Shown here one piece after another: positions 14,284 to 22,741 of a stretch of 35,573 nt of DNA. Each line of letters begins with the position of its first letter. The first letter of the stretch is position 1. A program made the translations under genes and the position numbers. The notes beneath the pieces were generated by a model that saw nothing but the letters and a program-made list of their open reading frames with translations, was not told the DNA's origin and did not search any database. The DNA comes from an uncultured Paraprevotella sp. GTDB taxonomy: Bacteria; Bacteroidota; Bacteroidia; Bacteroidales; Bacteroidaceae. The stretch is taken from NCBI GenBank assembly GCA_944321345.1, contig CALUKY010000023.1:1-35573 (forward strand). Direction: 5' to 3'.

Positions 14284-16776
14284 TTACTTGTTGAAAACTA
14301 CCTTCTTGCCACTCTTGGTTACGTAGATACCCTTAACCGGATTCATGACGCGACGGCCCTGCAGGTCGTAGTACTCTTCTGCTTCAGCGCCTTCTGAAAC
14401 GGTATCCTCAATGCCGGTTGTAGGACCACCGATGATGATAGAGCGGATCTGGCTCATAGATTCCGGCAATACCAAGTATGCCTTGTTGGCTGCAATAGCA
14501 CGGTCGCCATCACTCATCTGATAGAAACCTACCTTGCCCTCAACGTTTCCTAAGATGTAAGCGTTTACACCTGTGCCAACTTCTGTTCTGATGGCTGTTC
14601 CCTGAAGATCGCTCTTAATGGCGTCCTGAGTGTTGTCTGCTGCAATGGTAAACTCGTAAGTACCTGCTGCCGCATAAAGAATAGCTGCGGTCTCGGCCGG
14701 AATAACATTTCCCTCGATCTTCTTCAAGGTTGCTTGGCCGTTTGCAATGCTGCCGATGGTGTAGGCTTCAACCTTTTCGTCCAGATTAACGGCGTATGGC
14801 AACCATACTGTAGCGTATTTGGCATCGCCGATCGTGATCTTCACACTGTTGGCCTCAATCACATTCCATGTATTTGGGAACGTGCTGCTGAATTCATTGT
14901 ATGTTCCTACATAATTACCGCTTACGTCTTCCGGTTTGGCTGTAGATCCCCAAGTGTCTTTTGTCTGGAGAACCAATGTCGCCCTATCGCTATTGGTGTA
15001 GTTGATCAGACCTAGGGTGATACTGTTGTCTTTCTGCTCCAAAGTAAATGCAGAGCTCTTTTCTGTGACAAGGCTTCCGCAGCCATCGGCTGTACCCGGA
15101 TTCAGTTTGATATACTTGCCGGTGTTGGCACTCTTAATATAATATTTTCCGTTGCCGGCATCTTCAAACTGCCACAACTCTGCCGGTCCTTGGCCCACAG
15201 TATTCCAGGCGATGTTGCTGCCGTCAGGATTTTCGTAAATACCTTTTGTCTGTCCGTCATTGAATGCCATAGTATTTTGGATATAGTAGTACTTGGCAGC
15301 TTCGGGCTTTTTGCTTGAAGCCTTAACGGCATCCATTGCTGTGGTCAATTCTTCGATTGTTGCATCTGCATTGTTGTATGTGGTCTGCAAAGTCTGAATT
15401 GCTTGCTGGTCAAAATAACCGAGATAATTTTCTTTATCGGTTACGTTCTTATCCAAAAGCTGTTTGGCTTCAGCTTTTATTAAAGACTGTACTGTTGCAG
15501 AAAGATCGATAGGTTCTGCTGTTGCGCCCGGAACTTCTACAAAATAGAAGTTTGTTTGATCTAAGGCTGTTCCCCAACCGACAACACCTGTTTCATAGCC
15601 GTTATTGATGTGCATGTACTGCAACTGACCTGTATAGGCTTTGTCCTGAATGGTAAATGCTCCGATTCCTTTTTGGGCTTGATTACTCTGAATATTTATT
15701 TCAGTTTGTCCGTCGCTAAGTTTCCAGTATTGAGTTTTCTGCTCTTCTCCCGTAGCATTGGTTGTGGTTTTCATATATGCCTGAGCATAAGAATCTGTTC
15801 CCTGATTATAGAGAACGGTATATCCATATTGGCTATATACTTGCCACAAGTCAGAGTTCTCTACTAAAGGTTTATCACTGGATTTTGAAGATGAGAAGAT
15901 TCTGTTCAGTTCTTCATCTTTTCTAACAATCAGATGACCTGAAGATGGATCCTTGCTGACAATTTTATAAACTTTATCGTTGCTGAATACGGCAGGGGTT
16001 AGTTCTGATTTTTTGATTGCATCCAAGGCTGTTTTAAACTCTTCTGAACTGGCCTCGGTGAAGTCGACAACTCCATCGCCGCCACAGGCCTCATTTAATG
16101 CGCCCCATAACTGAGGATCATAACCACCTACAGCATACTGAGGAATACTTAGTATGCGGTTTGCTTCTGATGCGGCAATACCAACTTCTTCATACTCCTC
16201 AATCATTTGGAGTGCACTTGTCGGATCGAAAGTACCTGCTTCTGTGATGGAAATGCAGTTACCGCCGTCGTTGGTAGCATTGTAACTGGTAATAACTCCT
16301 TTTGTATTGTTGTATAGAGTCAGTCCGATATGGTGGCCGTTTAAGGAAACAACCCAAGGGTAGTTCGCTTTGTCGCTATGGGTTGACTCTACAAATTCAG
16401 CTTCGCAATTTCCAACTCTACCTGTTTTCAAATCTTCTATTAAGGCTACTCCTCCAGTATTGTAAGCGAAAAAGCGTTGACCTGCAATGCTGTAAAGATA
16501 ATATTTTCCAGTAGTAGGAGATTTTATAAAAGCAAATTGCTGGGCCTGAGATGTAGGATCTGTATTGACCTTACAGTAGCTTGTTGAATACAGAAAGGTT
16601 GGATCGGCACTGTTGTAGTACCATGTTCCACGGTTGTTGTTCTGGTCTGCCGGCAAAATGGTGTAGCATTTATCATTGCTCAGCTGATCCAGACTGGTGA
16701 TCTTGTCATTCACCTCAGCCCAGGCTGCTACTGAGGAGCCCATGGCCAAAAAGCATAATAAGGTAAATTTCTTCAT
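14284..16776 (-). CDS. Secreted beta-rich protein with YDLQGRRV tail, function unknown
   Basis: The 830-aa protein has a signal peptide (MKKFTLLCFLAMGSSVAAWA). Three segments look ricin- or beta-trefoil-like: about 25-170 (YLYSIAGQRFFAYNTGG), about 250-420 (YKIVSKDPSSGHLIVRK) and about 495-640 (YYIQNTMAFNDGQTKG, then YYIKSANTGKYIKLN). Short helical linkers (about 430-490) separate them. The last 180 residues share the C-terminal module of the 806-aa protein (NAYILGN...GFYQM, then ANKAYLVLP and IRSIIIGGPTTGIEDT) and end with YDLQGRRVMNPVKGIYV...KK. No catalytic motif is visible; glycan binding or a surface role is inferred. It has its own promoter and is followed by the 51-aa gene. Confidence 0.82.
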   Translation of the reverse strand: MKKFTLLCFLAMGSSVAAWAEVNDKITSLDQLSNDKCYTILPADQNNNRGTWYYNSADPTFLYSTSYCKVNTDPTSQAQQFAFIKSPTTGKYYLYSIAGQRFFAYNTGGVALIEDLKTGRVGNCEAEFVESTHSDKANYPWVVSLNGHHIGLTLYNNTKGVITSYNATNDGGNCISITEAGTFDPTSALQMIEEYEEVGIAASEANRILSIPQYAVGGYDPQLWGALNEACGGDGVVDFTEASSEEFKTALDAIKKSELTPAVFSNDKVYKIVSKDPSSGHLIVRKDEELNRIFSSSKSSDKPLVENSDLWQVYSQYGYTVLYNQGTDSYAQAYMKTTTNATGEEQKTQYWKLSDGQTEINIQSNQAQKGIGAFTIQDKAYTGQLQYMHINNGYETGVVGWGTALDQTNFYFVEVPGATAEPIDLSATVQSLIKAEAKQLLDKNVTDKENYLGYFDQQAIQTLQTTYNNADATIEELTTAMDAVKASSKKPEAAKYYYIQNTMAFNDGQTKGIYENPDGSNIAWNTVGQGPAELWQFEDAGNGKYYIKSANTGKYIKLNPGTADGCGSLVTEKSSAFTLEQKDNSITLGLINYTNSDRATLVLQTKDTWGSTAKPEDVSGNYVGTYNEFSSTFPNTWNVIEANSVKITIGDAKYATVWLPYAVNLDEKVEAYTIGSIANGQATLKKIEGNVIPAETAAILYAAAGTYEFTIAADNTQDAIKSDLQGTAIRTEVGTGVNAYILGNVEGKVGFYQMSDGDRAIAANKAYLVLPESMSQIRSIIIGGPTTGIEDTVSEGAEAEEYYDLQGRRVMNPVKGIYVTKSGKKVVFNK

Positions 16777-16824
16777 AAGATATGTTTTTTAGTTATTACT
16801 GTCTGACTTTATAAACATTTCTTA

Positions 16825-16857
16825 CAAAGGTACCTCCTTTTTATCAAAAAAATCAAA
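16825..16857 (-). promoter_or_regulatory. Promoter of the 830-aa gene
   Basis: On the minus strand TTTG (16854-16857), 21 bases, then TACCTTTG (16825-16832) fits the Bacteroides sigma consensus. It lies about 50 bases upstream of the start codon at 16776. Confidence 0.65.
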
Positions 16858-16904
16858 ATGAACTGTTAAAAATGCATCTTTATGTTTTATAACATAATTT
16901 TTGT

Positions 16905-17531
16905 TTACATCTGACAGAATAATGTCACGAAGAACGGCACGCTCATGTCGAGCAGAATGCCGTGGAGTATGGCCACGGGAATCATTTCCTTGCCCGAAAA
17001 GCGGGTAATGGTAGGCAATACCACATCCATAGAGTTGACACCGGCTGCCGATACGGGAGCCAGGCAACCGAAGTATTTGCGGAACCAGGGGGCGCCTACC
17101 AGTGACATCAGTTCGCGGAATATGTTGGTAAGCAGGGCTATCGTACCCAGCTCACTGGCAATCTGAACACCGACACTGGCCTCTTTCAACTGGGTGATGA
17201 GCAGGGAAGACAGGGAATAATAGGCAAATCCGCTGCCTACAGCCATACAGTCGGCTGCCGTCCATTTGGTCAGGAGCAGACTGGCGGCTGCCGAAAAGAT
17301 CAGGGTACCGATGATGGTGGAAAGCGGGATGAGCAGCAGGCGGAAATCAAAGTTGCGCACCAGTTTCTTCAAACTGTCGCTGCATCCCAGGCTGATGCCT
17401 ACCTGAAGCATCAGGGCATAGAGAATGTAAGTGCTCAGACTTTTGTTGAGTAAAAAATCTGGTACAGGAAAACTCAGGCCCAGAATAACTCCAAGGCCCA
17501 GAACTACAAGAACAAAAATACTACTTTTCAT
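16905..17531 (-). CDS. lysO: LysO-family lysine exporter, C-terminal half
   Basis: I choose the ATG at 17531 (MKSSIFVLVVLGLGVI), giving 208 residues with about six hydrophobic segments. The sequence matches the C-terminal part of LysO/YbjE (DUF340), including YYSLSSLL, ASELGTIALLTNI and GVNSMDVVLPTI. In E. coli LysO (about 299 residues) exports L-lysine and toxic lysine analogues across the inner membrane. Here the 94-aa upstream gene supplies the N-terminal part, and the two overlap by 11 bases, so together they equal one full-length protein. Such splitting is common in Bacteroidetes. Confidence 0.85.
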   Translation of the reverse strand: MKSSIFVLVVLGLGVILGLSFPVPDFLLNKSLSTYILYALMLQVGISLGCSDSLKKLVRNFDFRLLLIPLSTIIGTLIFSAAASLLLTKWTAADCMAVGSGFAYYSLSSLLITQLKEASVGVQIASELGTIALLTNIFRELMSLVGAPWFRKYFGCLAPVSAAGVNSMDVVLPTITRFSGKEMIPVAILHGILLDMSVPFFVTLFCQM

Positions 17532-17805
17532 GACGATCCTCCTTTCTGAAAAACAAACGGTAAGTGATCCACGACATGATGAGGCTTCCGGCCAGACCGG
17601 CAACGGCCAGCAACAGGGCCTGAAGGCCGAATGAACTGAAGTTGTGAATCAGACTCTGATTGGATCCGATGTTCAATCCGAAAAAGAACAACAGGAACAG
17701 AATGGTGATGCTGATGGTTTTCTCGGTCTTATGGAACAAGACCACGTGACGGAAGCGATAGCCTAAAGCAATGCCCGTCAACATGAAAATAAGTATGCTG
17801 AACAT
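17521..17805 (-). CDS. LysO-family lysine exporter, N-terminal half
   Basis: The 94-residue protein (MFSILIFMLTGIALGYRFRH) has three hydrophobic segments and matches the N-terminal domain of LysO. It ends inside the start of the C-terminal half gene (11-base overlap), so the two are translationally coupled and likely form one transporter. An unusually good Shine-Dalgarno (GGAGG, 17815-17819) sits nine bases before the start, which is notable in a group that rarely uses one. Confidence 0.82.
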   Translation of the reverse strand: MFSILIFMLTGIALGYRFRHVVLFHKTEKTISITILFLLFFFGLNIGSNQSLIHNFSSFGLQALLLAVAGLAGSLIMSWITYRLFFRKEDRHEK

Positions 17806-17918
17806 AAAATAATTCCTCCGGTAAATAATATGATAAGATAATGTATGCGCACGCAGACATATACAGCACAGGCTGATATGTTCCGAACGGCAGAAGATAA
17901 TAAAATAAAAAGGGAATA

Positions 17919-18032
17919 TTATTTAAGGGAAGAAAAACCGGTAAACCAATGAGCACACACCGCCATGAAGCAAAGCTTGATCTGGCTGTGCTTCATCAGA
18001 AGGTTGTGAATGTAATTGTTATATGCGCTCAT
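17919..18032 (-). CDS. Possible 37-aa leader peptide upstream of the lysO genes
   Basis: A 37-codon frame (MSAYNNYIHNLLMKHSQIKL, then CFMAVCAHWF, ending SSLK) begins about 17 bases after the predicted transcription start and ends 113 bases before the exporter. It has no good ribosome-binding site. An 8-bp perfect inverted repeat (17965-17972 with 17989-17996) lies inside it. It could be a regulatory leader or chance. Confidence 0.3.
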   Translation of the reverse strand: MSAYNNYIHNLLMKHSQIKLCFMAVCAHWFTGFSSLK

Positions 18033-18055
18033 AAGTCTTGATATGATTTTACGGA

Positions 18056-18086
18056 GCAAAGGTAGAGATTGTTTTTGGATAAAGCA
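18056..18086 (-). promoter_or_regulatory. Promoter of the lysO genes
   Basis: On the minus strand TTG, about 20 bases, then TACCTTTG (18056-18063) fits the Bacteroides consensus. The transcript would carry a leader of about 240 bases before the exporter start at 17805. Confidence 0.5.
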
Positions 18087-18255
18087 AGCGTAAGTGATTA
18101 AAAAACTGAAAAATATGATAGCATCCCACCCGCCACCACATAGGGGTGGGGAGATTGTCTACACTTTCCACAACTGGTTTTTGATCTAATCCTGATATAT
18201 TATTTGGAACCTGAAAAATGTAACTCTGCTGTAAGATGTTGAATTTCATGTAGTT

Positions 18256-18281
18256 GGTTCCGAAGGATATCTTTCGGAGCC
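18256..18281. promoter_or_regulatory. 26-bp imperfect palindrome upstream of the RND operon
   Basis: The sequence GGTTCCGAAGGATATC and its continuation is a palindrome centred on GATATC with two mismatched pairs. It lies about 105 bases upstream of the adaptor start and is followed by CGCTTTTTG. It could be a repressor operator for the efflux operon or a hairpin; the sequence does not decide. Confidence 0.3.
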
Positions 18282-18384
18282 GCTTTTTGCTGTCCTCTTC
18301 GGTGATTTGTGGCATGTGATTTGCCGGTTATTCGGATATAAAGAGGAAAAAATAGAATACTAATATCAAAACCAATTGTTTTTT

Positions 18385-19602
18385 ATGAAGATCCCGTTTC
18401 GTAATGTGCGTGCCTATTTCTTTATCAGAAAGAGAAATCTGGCTGTGATTTGTCTGTTGGCGGCTGCCGGCGTGGCTGCCTATTATTATTTTTCCCGTAA
18501 GGAGGTGATCCGAGAGGAGAGTGCCCTGGTGTCGGTAATGAAAGTGGGGCAGCGTGATGTGAATGTCTATGGAGAGTATGTGGGACGCATCCGTGCCCAG
18601 CAGTTTGTCGAGGTGCATGCCCGTGTGGAGGGATTCCTGGAAAAAATGCTTTTTAAAGAAGGTACGCATGTGAAGAAAGGACAGACGCTGTTCATTATCG
18701 ACCAGCGTCAGTATAAAGCCAAAGTGGATAAGGCCCGGGCGCAGTTGAACAAGGATATGGCGCAGGAACGCAAGGCGCAGCATGACCTGAACCGTATCCG
18801 TCCGCTTTATGAGCAGAATGCGGCCAGCCAGCTGGACCTGGACAATGCCGTGGCCGCTTATGAGAGTGCCAAGGCTTCGGTAAGCATGAGCCAAGCGGAT
18901 CTGGATCAGGCGGAAATGGAACTGGGATATACGGTGGTACGTTCACCGATTTCCGGAAATATCAGCGAACGGTTGGTGGACTTGGGTACACTGGTCGGAT
19001 CGGGAGGTAAATCCAAACTGGCGACAGTAGTCAAGAGTGATACAGTGCTGGTGGATTTCAGCATGACCGCTTTGGATTATCTGAAAAGCAAAGAACGTAA
19101 TGTAAATCTGGGACGACAGGTGGAAAACCGTTCCTGGCAGCCGTATATCACCATCACGCTGGCCGATAACTCACAGTATCCGTATAAGGGACTGGTTGAT
19201 TTTGCCGAGCCGCAGGTGGATCCGCGCACCGGAACCTTCTCGGTACGTGCCGAGATGCCGAATCCGGAGAATACTTTGTTGCCGGGACAGTTTACCAAGG
19301 TCAAACTGTTGCTCGATGTGCGCGAGAATGCGGTATCAGTTCCGATGAAGGCGGTCATTATCGAGAAAGGCGGTGCCTATATTTTTGTGGTACGCAAGAA
19401 TCAGACCGTAGAGAAGCGTTTTATCGAATTAGGACCGGAGCAGGATAACCAGGTGGTTGTAGAACGCGGATTGGCTCCGGGTGAGGAAATTGTCATTGAG
19501 GGATATCACAAACTGTCACCGGGAATGAAGGTACAGATCAGCAACCAACCGATAAAGCCGGAGAAGGCTCAACCGGTATCGGACACCCCTAAGAGCAAGT
19601 AA
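18385..19602 (+). CDS. RND efflux periplasmic adaptor (MexA/AcrA family)
   Basis: I choose the ATG at 18385 over a TTG nine bases earlier, giving 405 residues. A membrane anchor lies at about 20-40 (NLAVICLLAAAGVAAYYYF). The lipoyl/barrel-sandwich halves (VEVHARVEGFLEKMLFKEG near 80 and VVRSPISGNISERLVD near 190) flank a helical hairpin at about 110-175. Beta-barrel and membrane-proximal domains follow (DPRTGTFSVRAEMPNP, then LLPGQFTKVKL). The protein bridges the inner-membrane pump and outer-membrane channel of a tripartite multidrug or bile-salt exporter. It is the first gene of a three-gene operon; 25 bases separate it from the pump. Confidence 0.92.
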   Translation: MKIPFRNVRAYFFIRKRNLAVICLLAAAGVAAYYYFSRKEVIREESALVSVMKVGQRDVNVYGEYVGRIRAQQFVEVHARVEGFLEKMLFKEGTHVKKGQTLFIIDQRQYKAKVDKARAQLNKDMAQERKAQHDLNRIRPLYEQNAASQLDLDNAVAAYESAKASVSMSQADLDQAEMELGYTVVRSPISGNISERLVDLGTLVGSGGKSKLATVVKSDTVLVDFSMTALDYLKSKERNVNLGRQVENRSWQPYITITLADNSQYPYKGLVDFAEPQVDPRTGTFSVRAEMPNPENTLLPGQFTKVKLLLDVRENAVSVPMKAVIIEKGGAYIFVVRKNQTVEKRFIELGPEQDNQVVVERGLAPGEEIVIEGYHKLSPGMKVQISNQPIKPEKAQPVSDTPKSK

Positions 19603-19627
19603 GTAGAACTAAACCGGAATCTCAATT

Positions 19628-22600
19628 ATGAAAGTAAACTTCTTTATAGACCACCCGGTATTTTCGGCGGTGGTTTCCATAGTTATTGTCATCGTGGGTA
19701 TGATCGGACTGACGATGCTGCCCGTAGACCAATATCCGCAGATTACGCCTCCGGTGGTGAAAATCAGCGCTTCCTATCCGGGAGCCAGTGCCATGACGGT
19801 GTCGCAGGCGGTAGCTACTCCTATTGAGCAGGAGTTGAACGGAACACCGGGAATGCTTTACATGGAGTCGAGCAGCTCGAACTCGGGAGGATTCTCGGCT
19901 ACGGTGACTTTTGATGTGTCGAGCGATCCGGATCTGGCTGCCGTAGAAATCCAGAACCGTCTGAAACTGGCGGAATCCCGTCTGCCTGCCGAGGTGGTGC
20001 AGAACGGTATCTCTGTGGAGAAGCAGGCGGCCAGCCAGCTGATGACGATCTGTCTGACTTCGACCGATCCGAAATTCGATGAGATTTATCTGAGTAACTT
20101 TGCCACGCTGAATGTGCAGGACCTGTTGCGCCGTATTCCCGGAGTGGGTCGCGTATCCAGTGTGGGAGGACGATATTATGCCATGCAGATCTGGGTGCAG
20201 CCCGACAAGCTGGCCAATTTCGGACTGACGGTAAAAGACTTGCAGGCGGCACTGAAGGATCAGAACAGTGAGGCGGCTGCCGGTGTATTGGGACAGCAGC
20301 CTATGGACGGACTGGATATTACCATTCCGATTACTACCAAAGGTCGTTTGTCTACGGTCAGCCAGTTTGAGGATATTGTGATTCGGGCCAATGCCGACGG
20401 ATCAATTATCCGTTTGCGCGACGTGGCGCGGGTGTCGCTCGAGGCTTCTTCTTATAATACCGAGAGTGGTATCAACGGAGGAAACGCGGCAGTGCTGGGT
20501 ATCTACATGTTGCCGGGAGCCAATGCCATGGATGTGGCCAACCGGGTGAAGCAGACCATGGACGAGTTGAGCAAGAACTTTCCCGAAGGTGTTTCCTATG
20601 AGGTGCCATTTGATATGACTACCTATATCTCAGAGTCTATTCACGAAGTATATAAAACCCTGTTTGAGGCTTTGGTGCTGGTGATCTTTGTGGTCTTCCT
20701 GTCTTTGCAGAGCTGGCGTGCAACCCTGATTCCGATTGTGGCGGTGCCTATTTCACTGATCGGTACTTTCGGCTTCATGCTGATCTTCGGTTTCTCGCTG
20801 AATATGCTGACACTGCTGGGACTCGTACTGGCCATCGGTATCGTGGTGGACGATGCCATTGTGGTGGTCGAGAATGTGGAACGTATTATGGAAGAAGAGC
20901 ATCTGGGAGCCTATGAGGCTACCAAGAAGGCCATGGACGGACTGTGCGGAGCCTTGATTGCCACTTCGCTGGTTCTGGTTGCCGTATTCGTGCCGGTAAG
21001 TTTCCTTTCCGGTATTACGGGAATGCTTTACCGGCAGTTTACCATTACCATCGCTGTATCGGTGATTATCTCTACCGTGGTGGCACTGACCTTGAGCCCG
21101 GTGATGTGTTCGCTTATTCTGAAACCGGCCGTTCCGGGCAAGAAGAAACACATTGTGTTCCGCAAGATCAATCATTGGCTGGGTTTGGGTAACCGCACTT
21201 ATGAGCGCGGTATACGGGGATTCATCAGTAATCCGCGCCGTGTGATGGCTTCTTTCGGTACGGCTATCGTCCTGATTCTGGTGTTACATCAGCTGATTCC
21301 GACCAGCTTCCTGCCGGTAGAGGATCAGGGATACTTTAAGGTGGAGCTGGAGCTTCCCGAAGGAGCTACCCTGGAGCGTACCCGCAAAGTGACCGACCGC
21401 GCGATTGATTTCATTATGAAACAGCCGTCGGTGGCCTATGTTCAGAACGTTACCGGTAGCAGTCCGCGTGTGGGCACCAATCAGAGCCGCAGCGAGCTGA
21501 CGGTGATTCTGAAACCGTGGCAGGAGCGTGAAGACGAAACCATCGAGGATATCATGGCCGCGGTGCGTCGGGAGATTTCCACATATCCGGAATGTAAAGT
21601 CTATCTTTCTACACCTCCCGTAATTCCGGGCCTGGGATCGTCGGGCGGTTTCGAGATGCAGTTGGAAGCACGTGGTGAGGCATCGTTCGATAATCTGGTG
21701 CAGGCGGTAGATACGCTGATGTACTATGCTTCACAGCGCAAGGAACTGACCGGACTGTCGTCTTCGCTTCAGGCCGAGATACCACAGCTGTATTTTGATG
21801 TGGACCGTGACAAGGTGAAGTTCTCGGGAGTGCCGTTGGCGGATGTGTTCTCGACCATGAAGGCCTATACCGGTTCGCTTTATGTGAACGACTTCAATAT
21901 GTTCAACCGGGTATATAAGGTATATATTCAGGCTGAGGCACCTTACCGGGAGCATAAGGAGAATATCAACCTGTTCTTCGTGCGTGGTGCTGACAATGCC
22001 ATGATTCCGCTGACTTCGTTTGGTGACGCTACGTACACCACCGGTCCCGGAAGCATCAAGCGTTTCAACATGTTCACCTCGTCAGTGATCCGCGGCGAGG
22101 CGGCGAAGGGGTACTCTACCGGTCAGGCCATGGCCGCTCTTGAAGAGATCGCGCAGAAACATCTGCCCGAAAATATCGGACTGGAGTGGAGCGGACTGTC
22201 TTATCAGGAGAAACAGGCCGGTGGACAGACCGGACTGGTGTTGACTTTGGTGTTTGTCTTCGTATTCCTGTTCCTGGCGGCGCTGTATGAAAGCTGGCTT
22301 ATCCCGGTAGCTGTATTGTTGTCTTTGCCTGTAGCGGCATTGGGTGCCTATCTGGGTGTATGGCTGTGCGGACTGGAGAACGATGTTTACTTCCAGATCG
22401 GTCTGGTGATGCTGATGGGGCTCGCTGCCAAGAATGCCATTCTGATTGTGGAGTTTGCCAAAGAGCAGGTAGATGCCGGCAAGGGACTGATTGAAGCTAC
22501 ACTGCATGCGGCGAGCCTGCGCTTCCGACCGATTCTGATGACCTCACTGGCCTTTATTCTCGGTATGCTGCCCATGGTGATGGCTGCCGGACCGGGGGCT

Positions 22601-22741
22601 GCCAGCCGGCGTGCCATCGGTACCGGTGTGTTCTTCGGTATGATTGTAGCCGTGGTGATCGGTATCCTGCTGGTGCCTTTCTTCTTTGTCTATATCAACA
22701 AGATGAAAAATAAGCTTACTCTAAAATTCAAGAAGTCATGA
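19628..22741 (+). CDS. RND multidrug efflux pump, AcrB/HAE1 family
   Basis: The 1037-residue length and layout are typical: TM1 at about 10-30, two large periplasmic loops, and two groups of membrane helices. The proton-relay pair is visible as IGIVVDDAIVVVENVER near residue 400. The N-terminal signature (FFIDHPVFSAVVSIVI, then PPVVKISASYPGASAM) and the late motif GLAAKNAILIVEFAKE fit hydrophobe/amphiphile exporters rather than metal pumps. It exports drugs, detergents or bile salts using the proton gradient. Its stop overlaps the start of the outer-membrane factor (ATGA). Confidence 0.95.
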   Translation: MKVNFFIDHPVFSAVVSIVIVIVGMIGLTMLPVDQYPQITPPVVKISASYPGASAMTVSQAVATPIEQELNGTPGMLYMESSSSNSGGFSATVTFDVSSDPDLAAVEIQNRLKLAESRLPAEVVQNGISVEKQAASQLMTICLTSTDPKFDEIYLSNFATLNVQDLLRRIPGVGRVSSVGGRYYAMQIWVQPDKLANFGLTVKDLQAALKDQNSEAAAGVLGQQPMDGLDITIPITTKGRLSTVSQFEDIVIRANADGSIIRLRDVARVSLEASSYNTESGINGGNAAVLGIYMLPGANAMDVANRVKQTMDELSKNFPEGVSYEVPFDMTTYISESIHEVYKTLFEALVLVIFVVFLSLQSWRATLIPIVAVPISLIGTFGFMLIFGFSLNMLTLLGLVLAIGIVVDDAIVVVENVERIMEEEHLGAYEATKKAMDGLCGALIATSLVLVAVFVPVSFLSGITGMLYRQFTITIAVSVIISTVVALTLSPVMCSLILKPAVPGKKKHIVFRKINHWLGLGNRTYERGIRGFISNPRRVMASFGTAIVLILVLHQLIPTSFLPVEDQGYFKVELELPEGATLERTRKVTDRAIDFIMKQPSVAYVQNVTGSSPRVGTNQSRSELTVILKPWQEREDETIEDIMAAVRREISTYPECKVYLSTPPVIPGLGSSGGFEMQLEARGEASFDNLVQAVDTLMYYASQRKELTGLSSSLQAEIPQLYFDVDRDKVKFSGVPLADVFSTMKAYTGSLYVNDFNMFNRVYKVYIQAEAPYREHKENINLFFVRGADNAMIPLTSFGDATYTTGPGSIKRFNMFTSSVIRGEAAKGYSTGQAMAALEEIAQKHLPENIGLEWSGLSYQEKQAGGQTGLVLTLVFVFVFLFLAALYESWLIPVAVLLSLPVAALGAYLGVWLCGLENDVYFQIGLVMLMGLAAKNAILIVEFAKEQVDAGKGLIEATLHAASLRFRPILMTSLAFILGMLPMVMAAGPGAASRRAIGTGVFFGMIVAVVIGILLVPFFFVYINKMKNKLTLKFKKS

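Noticed and set aside
277-16776. Type IX secretion locus
   Set aside because: The YDLQGRRV tails resemble sorting domains, but no secretion machinery gene is in the window and the tails lack the usual upstream YPNP motif.
4151-16776. Polysaccharide utilisation locus
   Set aside because: Hydrolases and a sugar-type regulator are present, but there is no SusC/SusD pair, so a classical PUL cannot be claimed.
18049-18315. 88-codon minus-strand frame (MPQITEEDSKKRLRKISFGT...)
   Set aside because: The first 35 codons look somewhat gene-like, but the rest has no coding character, overlaps the lysO promoter and matches nothing I recognise; kept only as possible debris.
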